Below, in pieces: positions 1 to 11,463 of a DNA stretch of 64,000 bases. The DNA comes from Gremmenia infestans. Taxonomy: Eukaryota > Ascomycota > Leotiomycetes > Helotiales > Hamatocanthoscyphaceae. The position numbers and the translations under genes are program-made. Where the stretch lies: assembly GCA_032629725.1 (NCBI GenBank), contig JAFEVB010000038.1:124001-188000 (forward strand), read 5' to 3'. Positions within the stretch are counted from its first letter, which is position 1, and the number at the start of each line of letters is the position of its first letter. Below the pieces are notes generated by a model. The model did not search any database. It was not told the origin of the DNA and saw only the letters and a program-made list of their open reading frames with translations.

Positions 1-572
1 AGCAGAAGTCGATAACTTCATCCATCAGATGGAGCGGGACCTTGCACCGGTAGCCAGAGGTCCCGGTTTCTTTCGACCAACTTTGAACGACCCAAGACAT
101 CTCACATGGATAATGGTCACTTACACTAGTTTAACTTTAGCGAGAGTGGAGACTTCCTATACTGGTTCAACTATAACCCGAGACTGGTTACCGATCAAGA
201 CTAGGCACACGCACAAGACAACTTTAGCACAGCTTTAAGTCTCACCCATAACGCAGTTGTAAGGTATAAACATTTAGCAACTAGTAGTAAAAGGGAGAGG
301 GCACATTCAGAATATGCTTCTAGCTCCTTAGAACATTCAAAGATAAGTCCGAGACTTGCGAATGTTTCCTAGCAGGAGCTCTGGAAGATATAAAAACCGA
401 AACTTTTTTATCTATAAATGGACGAAAAAAAAGGGGGAGGGGAGGAGAGGGGTCAAAATACTTTCAACTGCTATTCTACTTTTTGATTAGATATTTTTTA
501 ATAGAAAGCTGTCACAAACAGCCATGAGCACAGACACTGCACTAATAATCTACTGCATGTTCCTAATCGTGC
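1..572. other. Left-edge intergenic DNA
   Basis: No gene is supported here. A plus-strand frame is open from the window edge to a stop at 236-238 and begins with an acidic/amphipathic stretch (AEVDNFIHQMERDL), so it could be the last exon of a gene outside the window, but nothing confirms this. The 420-490 stretch is A- and G-rich low-complexity DNA. Confidence 0.4.
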
Positions 573-1550
573 TCACGGTATGCTAAAAGCACCATCGATT
601 ACAAGGTTTGCACCCGTCATATAACAACATGCGTCGCTAGCAAGAAACACATAAGCCTACAAGCAAATTCTAAGTCAGTTTATATGGCGCATAAGGTGGA
701 AGTCGTGAGCTGTAAGTTAGGTACTCACCCCTTTTAGTTCCTGCGGTTTGCAGAGTCTTTTCCCGGGTATTTGAGCAAGCCATATGTCCATGCGCTCTTT
801 GGGTTGTTTCAACACCACTACATAGTATCTCATATAAGCTTCTATTCCTTCCACAAAGAATGGGATCGGTATAAGATAAAATAAGAGAAGAGTAAGAAAG
901 AAAGGGTCAATAAACTTACTTTCAGTCAAAATATACCCCGGCGACACGCAATTAACCCTAGCAAAGCCCGCCCACTCAACAGCAAGCCCCTTAGCTAGGT
1001 GCAGCACCGCGGCCTTGGACGCATTATACGCGGCCTGCGTCTGCGGCACATTAATAAGCAGCGCGCTGACCGACGCCGTGATAATCAGACTGCCTCTCCC
1101 CTGCTCCCTAAACACCTTCCCCGCCGCCTGCGCCGTCCACATCACGCCATCGTAATTCACGCTGTTAATCTCCCTCCAGGCCTCCTCATCATACTCCAAC
1201 GCGGCGACGCTCGAACACACCCCCGCGTTTGCGACCATGATGTCCAGACGCCCGTGCCCGAACTCTTGCACGATGCGCGCGATGGTGCTCATGATGGCTT
1301 TCCGGTCCGAGACGTCGGCTTGGTAGGCTTGCACGCGCACGCCGGTCTGCTGGGAGATTTTCGAGGCCGTGGAGGCGCTGGAGGGACTGCTTTTGTAGAT
1401 AAATGCTACGTCTGCTCCTGCTTCTGCTAGGCCACGGACTACTTCCAGACCGATGCCTCGAGAGCCGCCGGTCACGATGGCGATTTTGTTCTTGAGGGAG
1501 AACTGGGATAGGACGGGAGCGTCTATGTCTGGTGCTGAGAACAGTGGCAT
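573..1550 (-). CDS. Short-chain dehydrogenase/reductase (SDR), three exons
   Basis: NAD(P)-dependent oxidoreductase of the classical SDR family; the N-terminal layout resembles fungal sorbose/xylulose-type or mannitol-type reductases, but the substrate is not readable. Exons on the minus strand are 1550-920, 817-729 and 656-573, giving 267 residues. Seen in the protein: the Rossmann motif TGGSRGIG at residues 27-34, NAG at 108-110, catalytic Ser at about 160, and YNASK with Tyr175 and Lys179. The last exon restores the family's normal ending (YVFLASDA...MTGANLVIDG). If the introns are ignored, the frame runs through intron 1 as a hydrophobic stretch and stops early. The gene diverges from the aldolase gene 850 bp away, which may mean shared regulation (inference). 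It has no signal peptide and is probably cytosolic. Confidence 0.9.
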
Positions 1551-2398
1551 GGTGGATAATGATAATAATTCTCGGTTGTGGTGTTTTGGGTGAGTATACG
1601 AGTATATCTTTAGCTTTGAGGTGCCGATGGAACTTTAAGATGGTTCTTTTGTGGAAGGAAGATGCTCATATATTAACATTGTAAAACGCAACTCCGTATG
1701 AGCTTGCAGATATAATAGCGTACGAGGACATCGTATGGTAGGCAGATGGCATGATAAAATCAGTCCGCATCAAATCATGAGAGTTCGAACATCGTGAGCC
1801 TGTAAGGTGTGCTGGCAGTGGTTGACTCGTCCATTGCATGCAATTTGCAGGTCAAGAGACCTCTTTTGGTATCTAGAGATACCGTACGAATCGGAAATAA
1901 GCTACTGTAACAATTCCAAAATTCCTGAAGCCATTTTTAGACATGCCCAAATTCTCATTGGTTATGCGGCAATAGAGTGATGCTGCCCTGCCCTCGTATC
2001 GAGCGCTGCCGAGAAATTCTAAGTCGGCCGCGACTGCGGGTGAGTTATTCCCCAGAAAACAATCAAACTGAATAAAGTATAGACGGGAGTGACAATATTT
2101 TAAACGGACCTCTAGATTTACGACCGGAGGAATGAGTTTTAGCCCTCAGAGTCAGATGCAGTTCAGAGTCGATGCATGCTTTCCCTCGAAGCGGACCTAA
2201 CGAAACCACGTCAGGCTGCAGGCAACGGGTCTCACGGTCGCAATGCATGAAATAATTACCGATCAAAATTTATGGTGATTAGTATAGCGAAGTCTAAATT
2301 GTCACTAAGTACAATAAAGTGCTTATTATACGTGGGTGCAGTTATATCTATTGTGAATTCTGCCCATACAACATTTCCTCCTCACCCAGCAAACAACA
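1551..2398. promoter_or_regulatory. Divergent intergenic region between SDR and aldolase
   Basis: About 850 bp lie between two divergently transcribed metabolic genes, so both promoters must be here. I see no convincing ORF and did not identify specific operator sites. Confidence 0.4.
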
Positions 2399-3315
2399 AT
2401 GGCAGTCTCACCGGATTGGAAGTCCAGTAATCGCACAATCCAGATTCTCAAAGCAGCAGAGCAAGGGATATGGAGTCGTTGTAGCCATAGCCTACAACCT
2501 CGAGCAAGTCTTTGGACTGATCCGTGCCGCCGAAGAGGCTCGCTCACCTCTGATTATCCGACTCTTCCCCTGGGCAATAACCTTCTGGGGCGGTCTCATC
2601 GTCCGTGCTGCGGCTGAAGAGGTCTCTAAAGCGTCGGTCCCTATCTCAATACATTTGGACCATGCACAAGACGAAGCGGCCATCAAGCGCGCCGCGGATA
2701 CGCTGCCATTCGACAGCATAATGGTTGACATGTCCCACTATGACAAAGCCGATAGTCTTTCTAGAACCACGCGTCTGGTCAAATACTGCAATGAGAGGGG
2801 CATTGCGACTGAAGCTGAACCGGGACGCATAGAGGGTGCTGAGGATGGAGTCGTGGACACAGCCGGGTTGGAGGCCAGCAAGACGACGCGGGAGGAGGTG
2901 GATGAATTCATCACAACCGGTGTAGATTCTCTCGCGCCAGCATTTGGTAATATGCACGGCGAATTTGGGGGCACAGATCAACTTGACTTTGAGCGGTCAG
3001 TAAACTTCTGGTTTTGGTGATGGATGATACTGACACATTACAAGACTGGAAATTTTCCAAAAGCAGATTGGCAAGAGAGTCACCATTGCGCTCCATGGAA
3101 CGAATGGATACCTCCCAAACCCGATGAAAAAGTGCATAGCTGCTGTAGCTGCAAAGATCAATGTCAACAAATTGGTACTAGACGATTACTATATCCATCT
3201 ACAGTCTCAAGTCGGCAGGGTACCGCATACAACTTTGATTGAGCAAGGTGTCGAGAAGGTAATTAACCAAACCAAGGAGTGGATGGATATATGCATGTCG
3301 TCGGGAAAAGCATGA
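2399..3315 (+). CDS. Class II fructose-bisphosphate aldolase family protein with apparent frameshift
   Basis: Zn-dependent ketose-bisphosphate aldolase family, which cleaves or condenses ketose bisphosphates. The start at 2399 gives the family's usual N-terminus (NRTIQILKAAEQG), but that frame breaks at about 2468. The continuation YGVVVAIAYNLEQ lies one frame over, which needs a one-base excess or a two-base loss at GGGATATGG. After this the frame holds to 2995. Intron 2996-3044 then joins to an exon ending at 3315. Metal and active-site motifs are present: HLDHA, TEAEPGRIEGAEDG, AFGNMHGEF and LHGTNGYLPN, followed by KINVNKLVLDDYY. The intactness of everything else suggests a sequencing error or a very young pseudogene. 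The true substrate (fructose, tagatose or another ketose phosphate) is unknown. The donor GTCAGT of the intron is weak but gives a perfect family join. Confidence 0.75.
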
Positions 3316-3731
3316 TTCTGTTTCAATAGAAAAAAAGTCCTTTATATCAAACCATCCTACGGGTAATCCATAAATCGCACTCTGATTGATGGAGTTCCAA
3401 AAAAGACACCGTGGGATGCATGGAGAAGTTCGCTGATTACTGCGATGGCCGTTACCTTGTAAGGGGACCGACCATCTATCCAGCTGATTTACCCTCGCGA
3501 TTCCATTAAACCCTATTCACAAGAAAATTTCGAAAGAACGCCATTCTTGTACTTAATCCCGCCGTCTGCCACAGCACATCAGTGTTGACATCGTAATCCT
3601 CACTGTAGTAGATCAGGTGGGATAGGGCATTTACGAAGATAGCACGTTAAGTAAGCATTGAGCAATGAATGCAGCGCGCTGTGATATAAAGTAATTTTAC
3701 ACTATTTTAACCTCATATGAGCATAATCTCC
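3316..3731. other. Intergenic, aldolase to tRNA
   Basis: No gene seen. It should contain the aldolase 3' end and the tRNA upstream region. Confidence 0.4.
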
Positions 3732-3803
3732 GGACTATTGGCCCAATGGCAAGGCGTGAGACTTCGAATCTTGAGATCGCAGGTTCGACCCCTGCATAGT
3801 CCT
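3732..3803 (+). tRNA. tRNA-Arg (anticodon TCG)
   Basis: The sequence folds as a complete intronless cloverleaf. The acceptor arm GGACTAT (3732-3738) pairs with ATAGTCC (3796-3802). The T arm is GCAGG TTCGACC CCTGC, and the anticodon loop CTTCGAA shows TCG at positions 34-36, with two G-U pairs in its stem. A T-run at about 3820 would serve as the RNA polymerase III terminator. It decodes CGA Arg codons. Confidence 0.93.
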
Positions 3804-4362
3804 AGAACTCTAAGGAGTTAATTTTTTGCCCTGTTTAGACAGTTCTTCAGTAATATGCATGTTTTAAATGCATGTTTCGTGAGATGAGGTTTTATCTAGA
3901 AGTGAGCGCGCCTTATTTTTGCCTCGCTTAATCCACCTGAGCCGAGGTTTTCCCACGACTACATCTCCCCGTAACCCCCAATTATGCCTCCCTATATAGA
4001 GAAACGGGTTTCCGTTCCGACACTCCCTTTTGTCTTTATCTTTTTATATATATATTTTTTTTTCAGAGAAGTCGAAAGTCATATACTGTGATAAATATAT
4101 TGAGAAGATGCTATAACCGAATAATTAAAAACCACCTGCAGTTTTAGGATCAATCATGCTTATATAAGTAGCTAAGTCCAACACCCCTCTTTTTCTCTTT
4201 CCTCCATGTCCACATCCTCCTCCTTATAGCCCTAGTCATCAATGCCAAAGCCACCCTCGTCAATCTCCCTATTGCTCCCATTGCTACACCACACCATGTG
4301 CTGGACCTTTTCTCGCGCCCACCTCACCCGAAGTCTACCGTTTAGGTCTGCGATATATATAG
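3804..4362. other. Intergenic, AT-rich
   Basis: Contains the Pol III T-run just after the tRNA and a (TA)n/T tract around 4045-4065. No gene seen. Confidence 0.4.
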
Positions 4363-4583
4363 TCAAGCTGTAGCAGTACCCGAGTCCAAAGCCGCTTTGA
4401 TCGAGTCGCAGTCGATGTAGTGAGTGTCCCCTCTTCCGTTCTAGAACTTCACCATCATGTTACTTGCACAGGATCTCTAGCATCGTTTGCAAGTGACTCG
4501 AGTAGCGCATTGAGGGACTGCAGCTCTCGAGAGACTGCATCAAGGTTACTCTTTGCCCCATGGACAATGTGAACAAAATCTTC
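4363..4583 (-). pseudogene. Remnant of a fungal N-terminal regulatory-domain gene
   Basis: The minus strand from 4583 to 4470 reads EDFVHIVHGAKSNLDAVSR then ELQSLNALLESLANDARDP. This is the style of the coiled N-terminal domain found at the start of many fungal ankyrin, NACHT or zinc-finger regulatory proteins. It is followed by a GT-type donor, and about 45 bp on a second short piece reads HYIDCDSIKAALDSGTATA and stops at 4363. No start exon is visible upstream and nothing continues it downstream, so it looks like a broken fragment. It could instead be part of a short expressed gene whose first exon I could not find. Confidence 0.35.
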
Positions 4584-6096
4584 TTAAATCATGAGAGATG
4601 TCTTCGCGTAGTACCTATCAGGCCGACAGAAGCTACTAGGATAGGTAATGGATCTATTGGGAGTCATGGCAGTATTGGAGTGGACTTCTGGGAAATACTT
4701 TGATAAAGATATGATCGGAGCAGGCGCGCAGCAAAGGTATAAGAGGACGAGGCTGTATTTTACTGAATACTGAGCGCTTCCAGTTCTTGGCCGAACTGCA
4801 GTGTCTCTCGGCCACTCACTATCCCACCCCCGCCTTCTCCTAGCAAACACAGGGGTTCGCTTAATTAGTCCAGTATCTACAAGGGCCCCCAACAAATCGA
4901 TGCTCAGAAGTAATAATAAACATAGACAATAGAAGCTAACATCCTTAGTTGGATCCCTAAGCATGATTCAACTAATCCATCAGCATGCTCACCTCTACTC
5001 GGGTCGAAAATGACACAGCTCAACTCCAAATACGGAAACGGAAACTGGCAATGTCAAGATTCCCGTTAAGAAACACACCAAGTGATCCAAGTAAAGCCTT
5101 AGGAAACCAGTCAAGTCTTACTCTCTATCCACATGCCATATATTCCGCACAGAGAATCAAGTAAGATTACCTAGCCAACTTACATCCTTCATAAACCCTA
5201 CTCATCTTATTCCCAGCTATCTACACACCCCGCCCCCCTTCCTCCTCAATTCCGCATTCCTCGGCCTAAAATCCAAACCCCATGAAGATCCATGCGATTC
5301 TCTAAGTAGCATTTCCAAATATGCGAATCCAAGATAATAATTATTTACTTCTTGTGTATGTGTCTAGGGTGCTTAGGCTACGATCTCCGAAACTTCATAC
5401 GCCCACCCCGCGGGCGGCGGATCTTTGTTAATTAACATGTATACATTTAAGTCTTACATCGGCTTTCGATCAATGACTCGAGATACACGTATACACCCTC
5501 CTAGGCTTATACGCTACTCTACATATATATCAGGAATTAAGCGCACGCACGCACGCAGAAAGATAGATAGAAAGCCAGAAAGCAGATTTGAAAATCTAGA
5601 TATGCTAGTATGCTACTAGTGAGCTCGAGAGTAAAGTAGAGTAGAGTAGAATAGAAGGCTTCGATAGTTTTAATTTCCTATGTCTATATCTATAAACCCG
5701 TGTCCCTGCATGTCGACGGGAGCAGTAAAACCGCCATATGCATTTGCATATACTATGGGTAATTGAATGAATGGTCCCTTGTTGAGGAATGAAGCTGATA
5801 TATAGTGATACACTGCATGTTTGCTGTGCTTAGGGGATGATAAGTTTGATAAGTTTGTAGGACGATTGATTCATATGTGAGTGAGCGATGGTATTAGAGG
5901 TGTATTGTATCTATGTATGCAAGTCATGGATGCATATGAGAGTCGCAATGTACGTGCGTGCGACATGCGGGTTTTGCACGCAGGTGAAGGTGAAAATTGA
6001 TGAATAGGTTACCTAGCTACAGTACACTAAGCTGAGCTGAAAAAGGATGATCTAGTGATTCTGAGATGTCTGAATATTAATTAATGGCAAAATGTT
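4584..6096. other. Gene-poor AT-rich stretch
   Basis: Only short, unsupported reading frames occur here; the longest is a 126-codon minus frame at 4584-4964 with no recognisable domain. Around 5545-5575 there are short repeats of GCAC and GATA, and 5625-5655 is an AGAGT-type microsatellite. Confidence 0.4.
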
Positions 6097-7265
6097 TCAC
6101 AGCTCCATATCCCAGAACGTGCACATGGACTGTGCTACTTGCACGCCCAGCGTAATCGGGAATCCATGTCCAGCATCAAACCCGACGATTTCCAGATTCT
6201 CTGCACCCAGCGTGTCTAGCGCATTCCTGCACAGCTGGTCTTTGGGCAGAATACTATCTGTTTCGCCAACAAGTAACAGGATCTTGGTCCCGTAAAGCCG
6301 GTTTGGTAAACCCGAGATAGTTTTCGAGTTCGAGGCTGCGTTTCCCTCAATCACCGACCTCAGGAAGCGCCATGCTGAATGCTGGTTCTCGATTGGCGCG
6401 GATCGGATAGAGCTGGTGACGCTGTAGACAAACCCATCGTTGTGGTCGATTTCCCAGTTGACGATTCCAGGGACATCTATTGAGGCCTCTAGCGTGCTCA
6501 CATTTGGTAGTTTTGTCGTCGGCTCTTCGTGTCCGCTAGCGGGATCGGAGATAGCAGTAGGAGTATGATCTTGAGATACTGGCGTAGCGCATTCGTTGAG
6601 AAGCTTCCTCATGATCCATTTGATGTAGGTGGGTGGGAAGAGCCAAGGGTAGCGAACAGGCCAGGCGTGATACTCTGGGGGTAGAGATTTGTAGAGTCCG
6701 CCGGGGGCCATAAGGACGATAGAGTTGATCAACTGAGGGAAATAGCCTGCAAAGGAAACAACTATACCCCCACCCATGGAATAGCCAACTAGAGAGAAGC
6801 CCCCGGACGTGTTGCCAGTCCATGAAATTGGAGAAGTCGAGATGGCAAGCAGAATTTGCGTTGCGTAAAGACGTGTGTCGTGCCTGAGGTCAGACGGAGA
6901 ATCCGAGTATCCTCGACCCCAAAGATCTATGTCATATGTAAGCTATTGATCTCAACATTGTATATATAGACCCTCATAGAGTACTTGTAGGTAAGGATAC
7001 ACCGACCTAAGATCATCACGCGACAGCCTCGCTGGGCAAGGGTATCGGCAACGACTCCCAATGCCGGAGCAGGGGTGCTAAGACCGTGAATAAAAAGAAC
7101 CTTTCTCCCACTCTCTGCTCCCCATTCGTAGACTCGTATCGTACCATAAGGGCTATTGACATCTCGTGCTCCTGGAAGCAAATTTGGCGGATATGGTATT
7201 TTCTCAGCGCTATCTGGCGACAGAGATGCAGTATGTGTGGGCGACCGAAGAATGTTGGCATCCAT
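6097..7265 (-). CDS. Alpha/beta hydrolase, two exons
   Basis: Serine hydrolase of the alpha/beta fold; substrate unknown. Exons are 7265-7007 and 6926-6097 (minus strand), 362 residues. An in-frame ATG at 7310 would add 15 residues. The join TTA-G|AT restores the family motif DLWGRGYSD directly after the first exon. Visible motifs are FIHGL (oxyanion region), nucleophile elbow GYSMGGG, the acid in GETDSILP, and the catalytic His in DAGHGFP near the C-terminus. There is no signal peptide, so it is probably intracellular. It has the layout of esterase, epoxide-hydrolase-like or meta-cleavage-hydrolase-like proteins, and I cannot choose among them. Confidence 0.88.
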
Positions 7266-8251
7266 AGTTGAAGGTGTTATTCCGGAGTACTCGGATGAAA
7301 GGGAAATCACCTAGCAAGTCTGCTTTTATGTATATTTTGTTCGAAGTGTACGGTCTTGGTAAAGAATATTTCATAACATTACCTACTGTTTATCGAGATG
7401 CCTTCTTTCACGCCGAATTCACAAGGCATTCCCACCATGCTACGGTATGCCGGCTGCCTCAGAACCAACAGATTTGCAACACAACTTGTTGGTAATCTTA
7501 CCATGTACAGATAGGAGGTTGGCGAATTTAGATACGTCTGGCATCTTCGGATCCTCCCCATTTCCCATAGGTTGCCTCGTAGAGATAGAACCATGGTCAG
7601 CATCTATCTGCCGGTAGATACTGTATCATGAATTTCTCCGAAGTGTTGTGCACCCACAGTTCTGGGGATCGTGAGTGAATTGGGGATGCAGGATGGGAAT
7701 GGGAATGGGAATGCGACGCGATAGCAGCAGATAAGTAGATCTAATTATGGCATCATTGATATGTATGGTAAGTGTGTACTCCGTATGGTACAAGCCAACA
7801 AATGTGGCGTTGCCAAGCACAAAGATCCTTGCACTCAAACCAGGGCCAAGCCACTACTTATGCAAGCCATGGGCCCATGCGTGGGGTACATCCGCCGCTA
7901 TTATTCACTCTACTGTACCTCCGTAGAGCTTACATCCCCACCTAGCTATAGTCAGCCAGCCAGAGGACGGTGGCTTTGGTCGTGGTTGTTCAGTGTGTTA
8001 ACGTGGAGATGCGGCCAAGTATTGCAAAGGCTTTACCGTGAGCGCTTTACGGTACGATGCACCCCACCGTGCATACAGTACGCTCCGGTCGATACTCGTA
8101 CGTTGCCGCACTTTTTCCTTATTCTGCTACTTGAAGTAGATGAACCATAAGCCCCCGAGGCCCCCTACTTCGTCCACGTCAAAGCCATGCCCGATCCACA
8201 GAACTCTATTTCCTTTCCCCGGAATCTGGCGGTACCTCCGTATACCCATCG
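7266..8251. other. Divergent intergenic region
   Basis: Lies between the divergent hydrolase and rhodopsin-fold genes and must hold both promoters. Open stretches in several frames show no family resemblance. A short GGGAAT repeat occurs near 7690-7715. Confidence 0.4.
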
Positions 8252-9654
8252 ATGATGGCTTCCATCAGTATCCTTGATGCCAGAAGCAAGGTTACGCCTA
8301 ATGACTTCAGTCCCGTCGTGGGAGTCATCAATTGGGTTATGATGGTCTCTACTGTCCTGACTGGCCTCACTCGCATCGGCATGAAGCTAATCGTGTCTCG
8401 GGAACTAAACAACGACGACTTTGTTATCTCTTTCGCCTTGGTATGCTCACTTCTAATGCTAACCTATTGACACTCATTGATATTAGGTATTCAGCATTGC
8501 TCAGACCATTGCAGTAGCAGTTCAAGTCGGGCATGGCATTGGGCAACGCCAGGATAGCTTGTCCCAGGCCAACCTTCAGGTATACCAGAAGGTTAGTTGA
8601 CTTGATTCTCAATTCAAAAATCCCAGACCAACAGGACATGTCGACTAACAAGAATAGGCCGGGTACTCGGTTGATTTGCTCTTCATAATCAACCTGGCTC
8701 TTTCCAAAATCTCCGTCCTCCTCCTTTTACGACAAATCACACCAGTTCGTCCGTATCAGATAGGTGCTCTGGGCACCATGGTTCTTATAGCTGCTTGGTC
8801 AATCATAAGCTTTTTCGCCAGCGCCTTCCAATGTGGAGTTCCAGGTTCATGGAAGATACTGGACCCCAAGTGTTTTGATCAGGTACGATGCCAACATCCG
8901 CTGGCTGATCTGTACATAGCTGACTATTTCAGACGGCCTTCTGGACTTTTTTCGGGATTATGAATATCTTGACAGAATTTCTGATTGTTACTCTTTCTAT
9001 ATCCGTACTCTGGGACGTTCATATTAGTCGTAAATCCAGATGGACAATTATCGCATGTTTTGCTACCAGGATCAGGTAAGCTAGCTGTAATATCTACTTC
9101 TCAAAAGAAGATTGACCGAAAGATCTAGCATTGTCGGTGCTGTCATTGCCCAACTCGTCTTCCTGCGCCGCTTTTCGGGGTCCTCTGACAAAACGTTCGA
9201 TGGATGGCACTACGACCTCTTGACAGTGATCGTCCAAAACCTCAGCGTCATTACGGCCTGCGTACCATTCGTCAAGAACTTCATGCTCGGGCTCGAATCT
9301 GGCATGATCCGTATCGATGACCAAGAACGACGGCGCCAGATGAGCACAGCCGCGTACAACCTGTCGAGCAACAGCGACAAGCGAAACCAATACATACGCA
9401 AGCCATCAGCAGGCGCCGCCGATGGCAGTAATGATTCTGCTCGCGCTCCCCACCGATCGAGGAGCGGCCAGGAGGCTACGGATCTGGAGCTGAGGGAGAT
9501 TGATAGAATGCCCCTTAATACAGGGATGCGGCCCGAGCCTGTATCGAACTCGATTACAATCCAGACGGCACGACGACCTGAAGACGGCAGTCGGACTAGT
9601 GATGAAGGCCGGATCAGGGCAACGACCAAGATCTCGGTAATACGAGGTCCCTGA
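8252..9654 (+). CDS. Fungal rhodopsin-fold (PTH11-like) integral membrane protein
   Basis: Seven-TM protein of the large fungal 'rhodopsin domain' family, which includes PTH11-type putative receptors. Five exons (8252-8440, 8487-8591, 8658-8882, 8933-9075, 9123-9654) join in frame to 397 residues. TM helices occur in order across about 300 residues, including the strong runs INWVMMVSTVLTGL, LLFIINLALSKISVLLL, GTMVLIAAWSIISFFAS, FFGIMNILTEFLIVTLSISVLW and SIVGAVIAQLVFL. The extracellular-type segment between helices carries paired cysteines (CGVPGSW...DPKCFDQTAFW), as usual in the family. The last about 100 residues form a polar cytosolic tail. The ligand is unknown. Confidence 0.9.
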
Positions 9655-10252
9655 AGCGTGAACGAGGTTTTGATTAATTGTTCGAAAATATAGCAATTAA
9701 TCATGAATGAAACAGACAGTGTTCTCAAGATATTTCCAGCTTTCATTTAGCACCCTTTAAAATTCCTAGTCCTAATATACTCTCCTACCCCTACTGTACT
9801 CTCGAAGCACCTCGTTATCCTACCCTCTCGTATTATGTTCCTACAATCCACTTTCGCATTCCCCCACCAGCCTTTTTGAATCTTGAATTCTCGCAGAAGT
9901 CTGGATCTATATAGGTAGATAGTTTCCAACAGAAAGGGTACTTAAGCTTTCTACAGCCCTTGTAATGACCGGTGAACGAAGTGTCATATGAGACGAAAAA
10001 CAAAACCACGATCGAAAGCTCTCACTAAAGGATATCGAAACACATGTACTCGTACAAGTCCATATCATCTAGAAAGATCATCATCATCATCATCACTCTG
10101 TCAATGCCAAGCTAGCTTAGATCATCCATATGCATTATCGCTTTCTTCTATCCAACGCCGATCTGTCTATCATGCAGCGCGCATACAATATATACAGTAA
10201 CGTTATATCAGCTGAATAAGCTCCATAACCAGCTTGATTCATGGTCAGCCAG
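9655..10252. other. 3' intergenic region
   Basis: No gene seen; contains a short ATC trinucleotide run near 10078-10095. Confidence 0.35.
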
Positions 10253-10328
10253 GTGGGAGGTGGTGCTGTCGGTGTCTTATATTACAGTACGTGGGAGGTG
10301 GTGCTGTCGGTGTCTTATATTACAGTAC
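10253..10328. repeat. Perfect 38-bp tandem duplication
   Basis: The 38-bp unit beginning GTGGGAGGTGGTGC and ending ATATTACAGTAC occurs twice head to tail (10253-10290 and 10291-10328) with no mismatch that I can find. It lies in non-coding DNA and looks recent. Confidence 0.95.
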
Positions 10329-10999
10329 CGGTTGGGATGGGGTGCACTAGTATGGCAAATTAACGGGGGTATTGGGAGGGATGGGGAAATACAGTAGGAG
10401 TATAGAGTAGTTAATAAGGGGAAGGAGTTAGGAAGGCGGCGGGGGGTGGGTTTGTATTTAAATTGTAGAGAAAGAGGACTTGGAGGTTTTCTAGATCTGC
10501 GGTTTATAAATAGACATTGTTTCATGCGTTAAACTAGCGTTGATATCAATTCATGATTTTACGGACTCTTCAACATCAAAACATTTAATTTCTCACACGC
10601 AGACAGAAAGAAGCAGACCTAAATATATATATATTTATCAACAATCTACTTCTTCTAGCATAGGTAGCCAAGCCAAGCCAAGCCAAGGATCTCTCTCACA
10701 TTAGTTAAAGCAGCGACAGTATGCAGGTTGCGTTGTGTTGTGTTGGGTTGGATTGGGAACTCGCACGGTCTATCATATCCGATTCAAGATTTCCTTTCAT
10801 GCACAAGACATGCCAGCGAACCGCTGACAAGGACTGTCTGCCTGTGCTATACTATACTTCCCTATACCGTACTGTAAGCATAGCATAACATGTCAGAGTC
10901 GCAATATTGGAGCTCGAGCTCCAGCTGGCTGCAATGCAAGTCCACGTTTCAGGAAACAGATCACTCATCTCATCTCCTCTGCTTTGCTTTATTCCCGGC
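10329..10999. other. Intergenic DNA upstream of permease
   Basis: No gene seen. It holds short repeats such as AAGCC (about 10669-10686) and TTGTG/TTGGG (about 10728-10755). Confidence 0.35.
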
Positions 11000-11091
11000 A
11001 CGGCACGGCATGGTATGGTATGGTATGGTATGGCATAAAACCCTCCGAGGGGAAGGGAAGGGAAGGGAAGGGAAGGGAAGGGAAGGAAAGG
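11000..11091. repeat. Back-to-back TATGG and GGGAA microsatellites
   Basis: A run of pentamer TATGG (about 11010-11034) is followed by about eight units of GGGAA (about 11049-11090), giving strand-asymmetric purine-rich DNA some 400 bp upstream of the permease start. Confidence 0.9.
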
Positions 11092-11463
11092 ATCCTGTGT
11101 AACTGAACTGAGTAGGAGGGAAGGCTGCAGTGCAGTGCCGTACTGTACGTGCGAAGATAGATAGATGCCATGCCATGCGACGCGACCCCACCGTCGCACT
11201 CGCGCGCACGCGGGAATCAAGCAAGCACCACCTATGGAGCTTACCTTACCTTACCTATTCCTCACGCATTATACACTGTATGTCGATCCGATCCGTAGCA
11301 GATCTAGAGGCTCTCCTTTTCTTTTTCCTTTTCCTTTCCTTTCCCTTTCTGCGAAAGGCTTACTCGGCATTTTCAGAAAATTTTCTTAACCTTTCCCGCT
11401 CAAAGGTGTTTCGTTTTCGTTTCTCGCGGTTCTCGAGGTTCTCGAGGTTTTTGGTCGCCCAAC

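Noticed and set aside
999..1430. Long plus-strand frame opposite the SDR gene
   Set aside because: Shadow of the GC-rich SDR coding exon; no domain of its own.
4584..4964. 126-codon minus frame with a hydrophobic start
   Set aside because: No family resemblance, no splice support; the hydrophobic run comes from AT-rich DNA.
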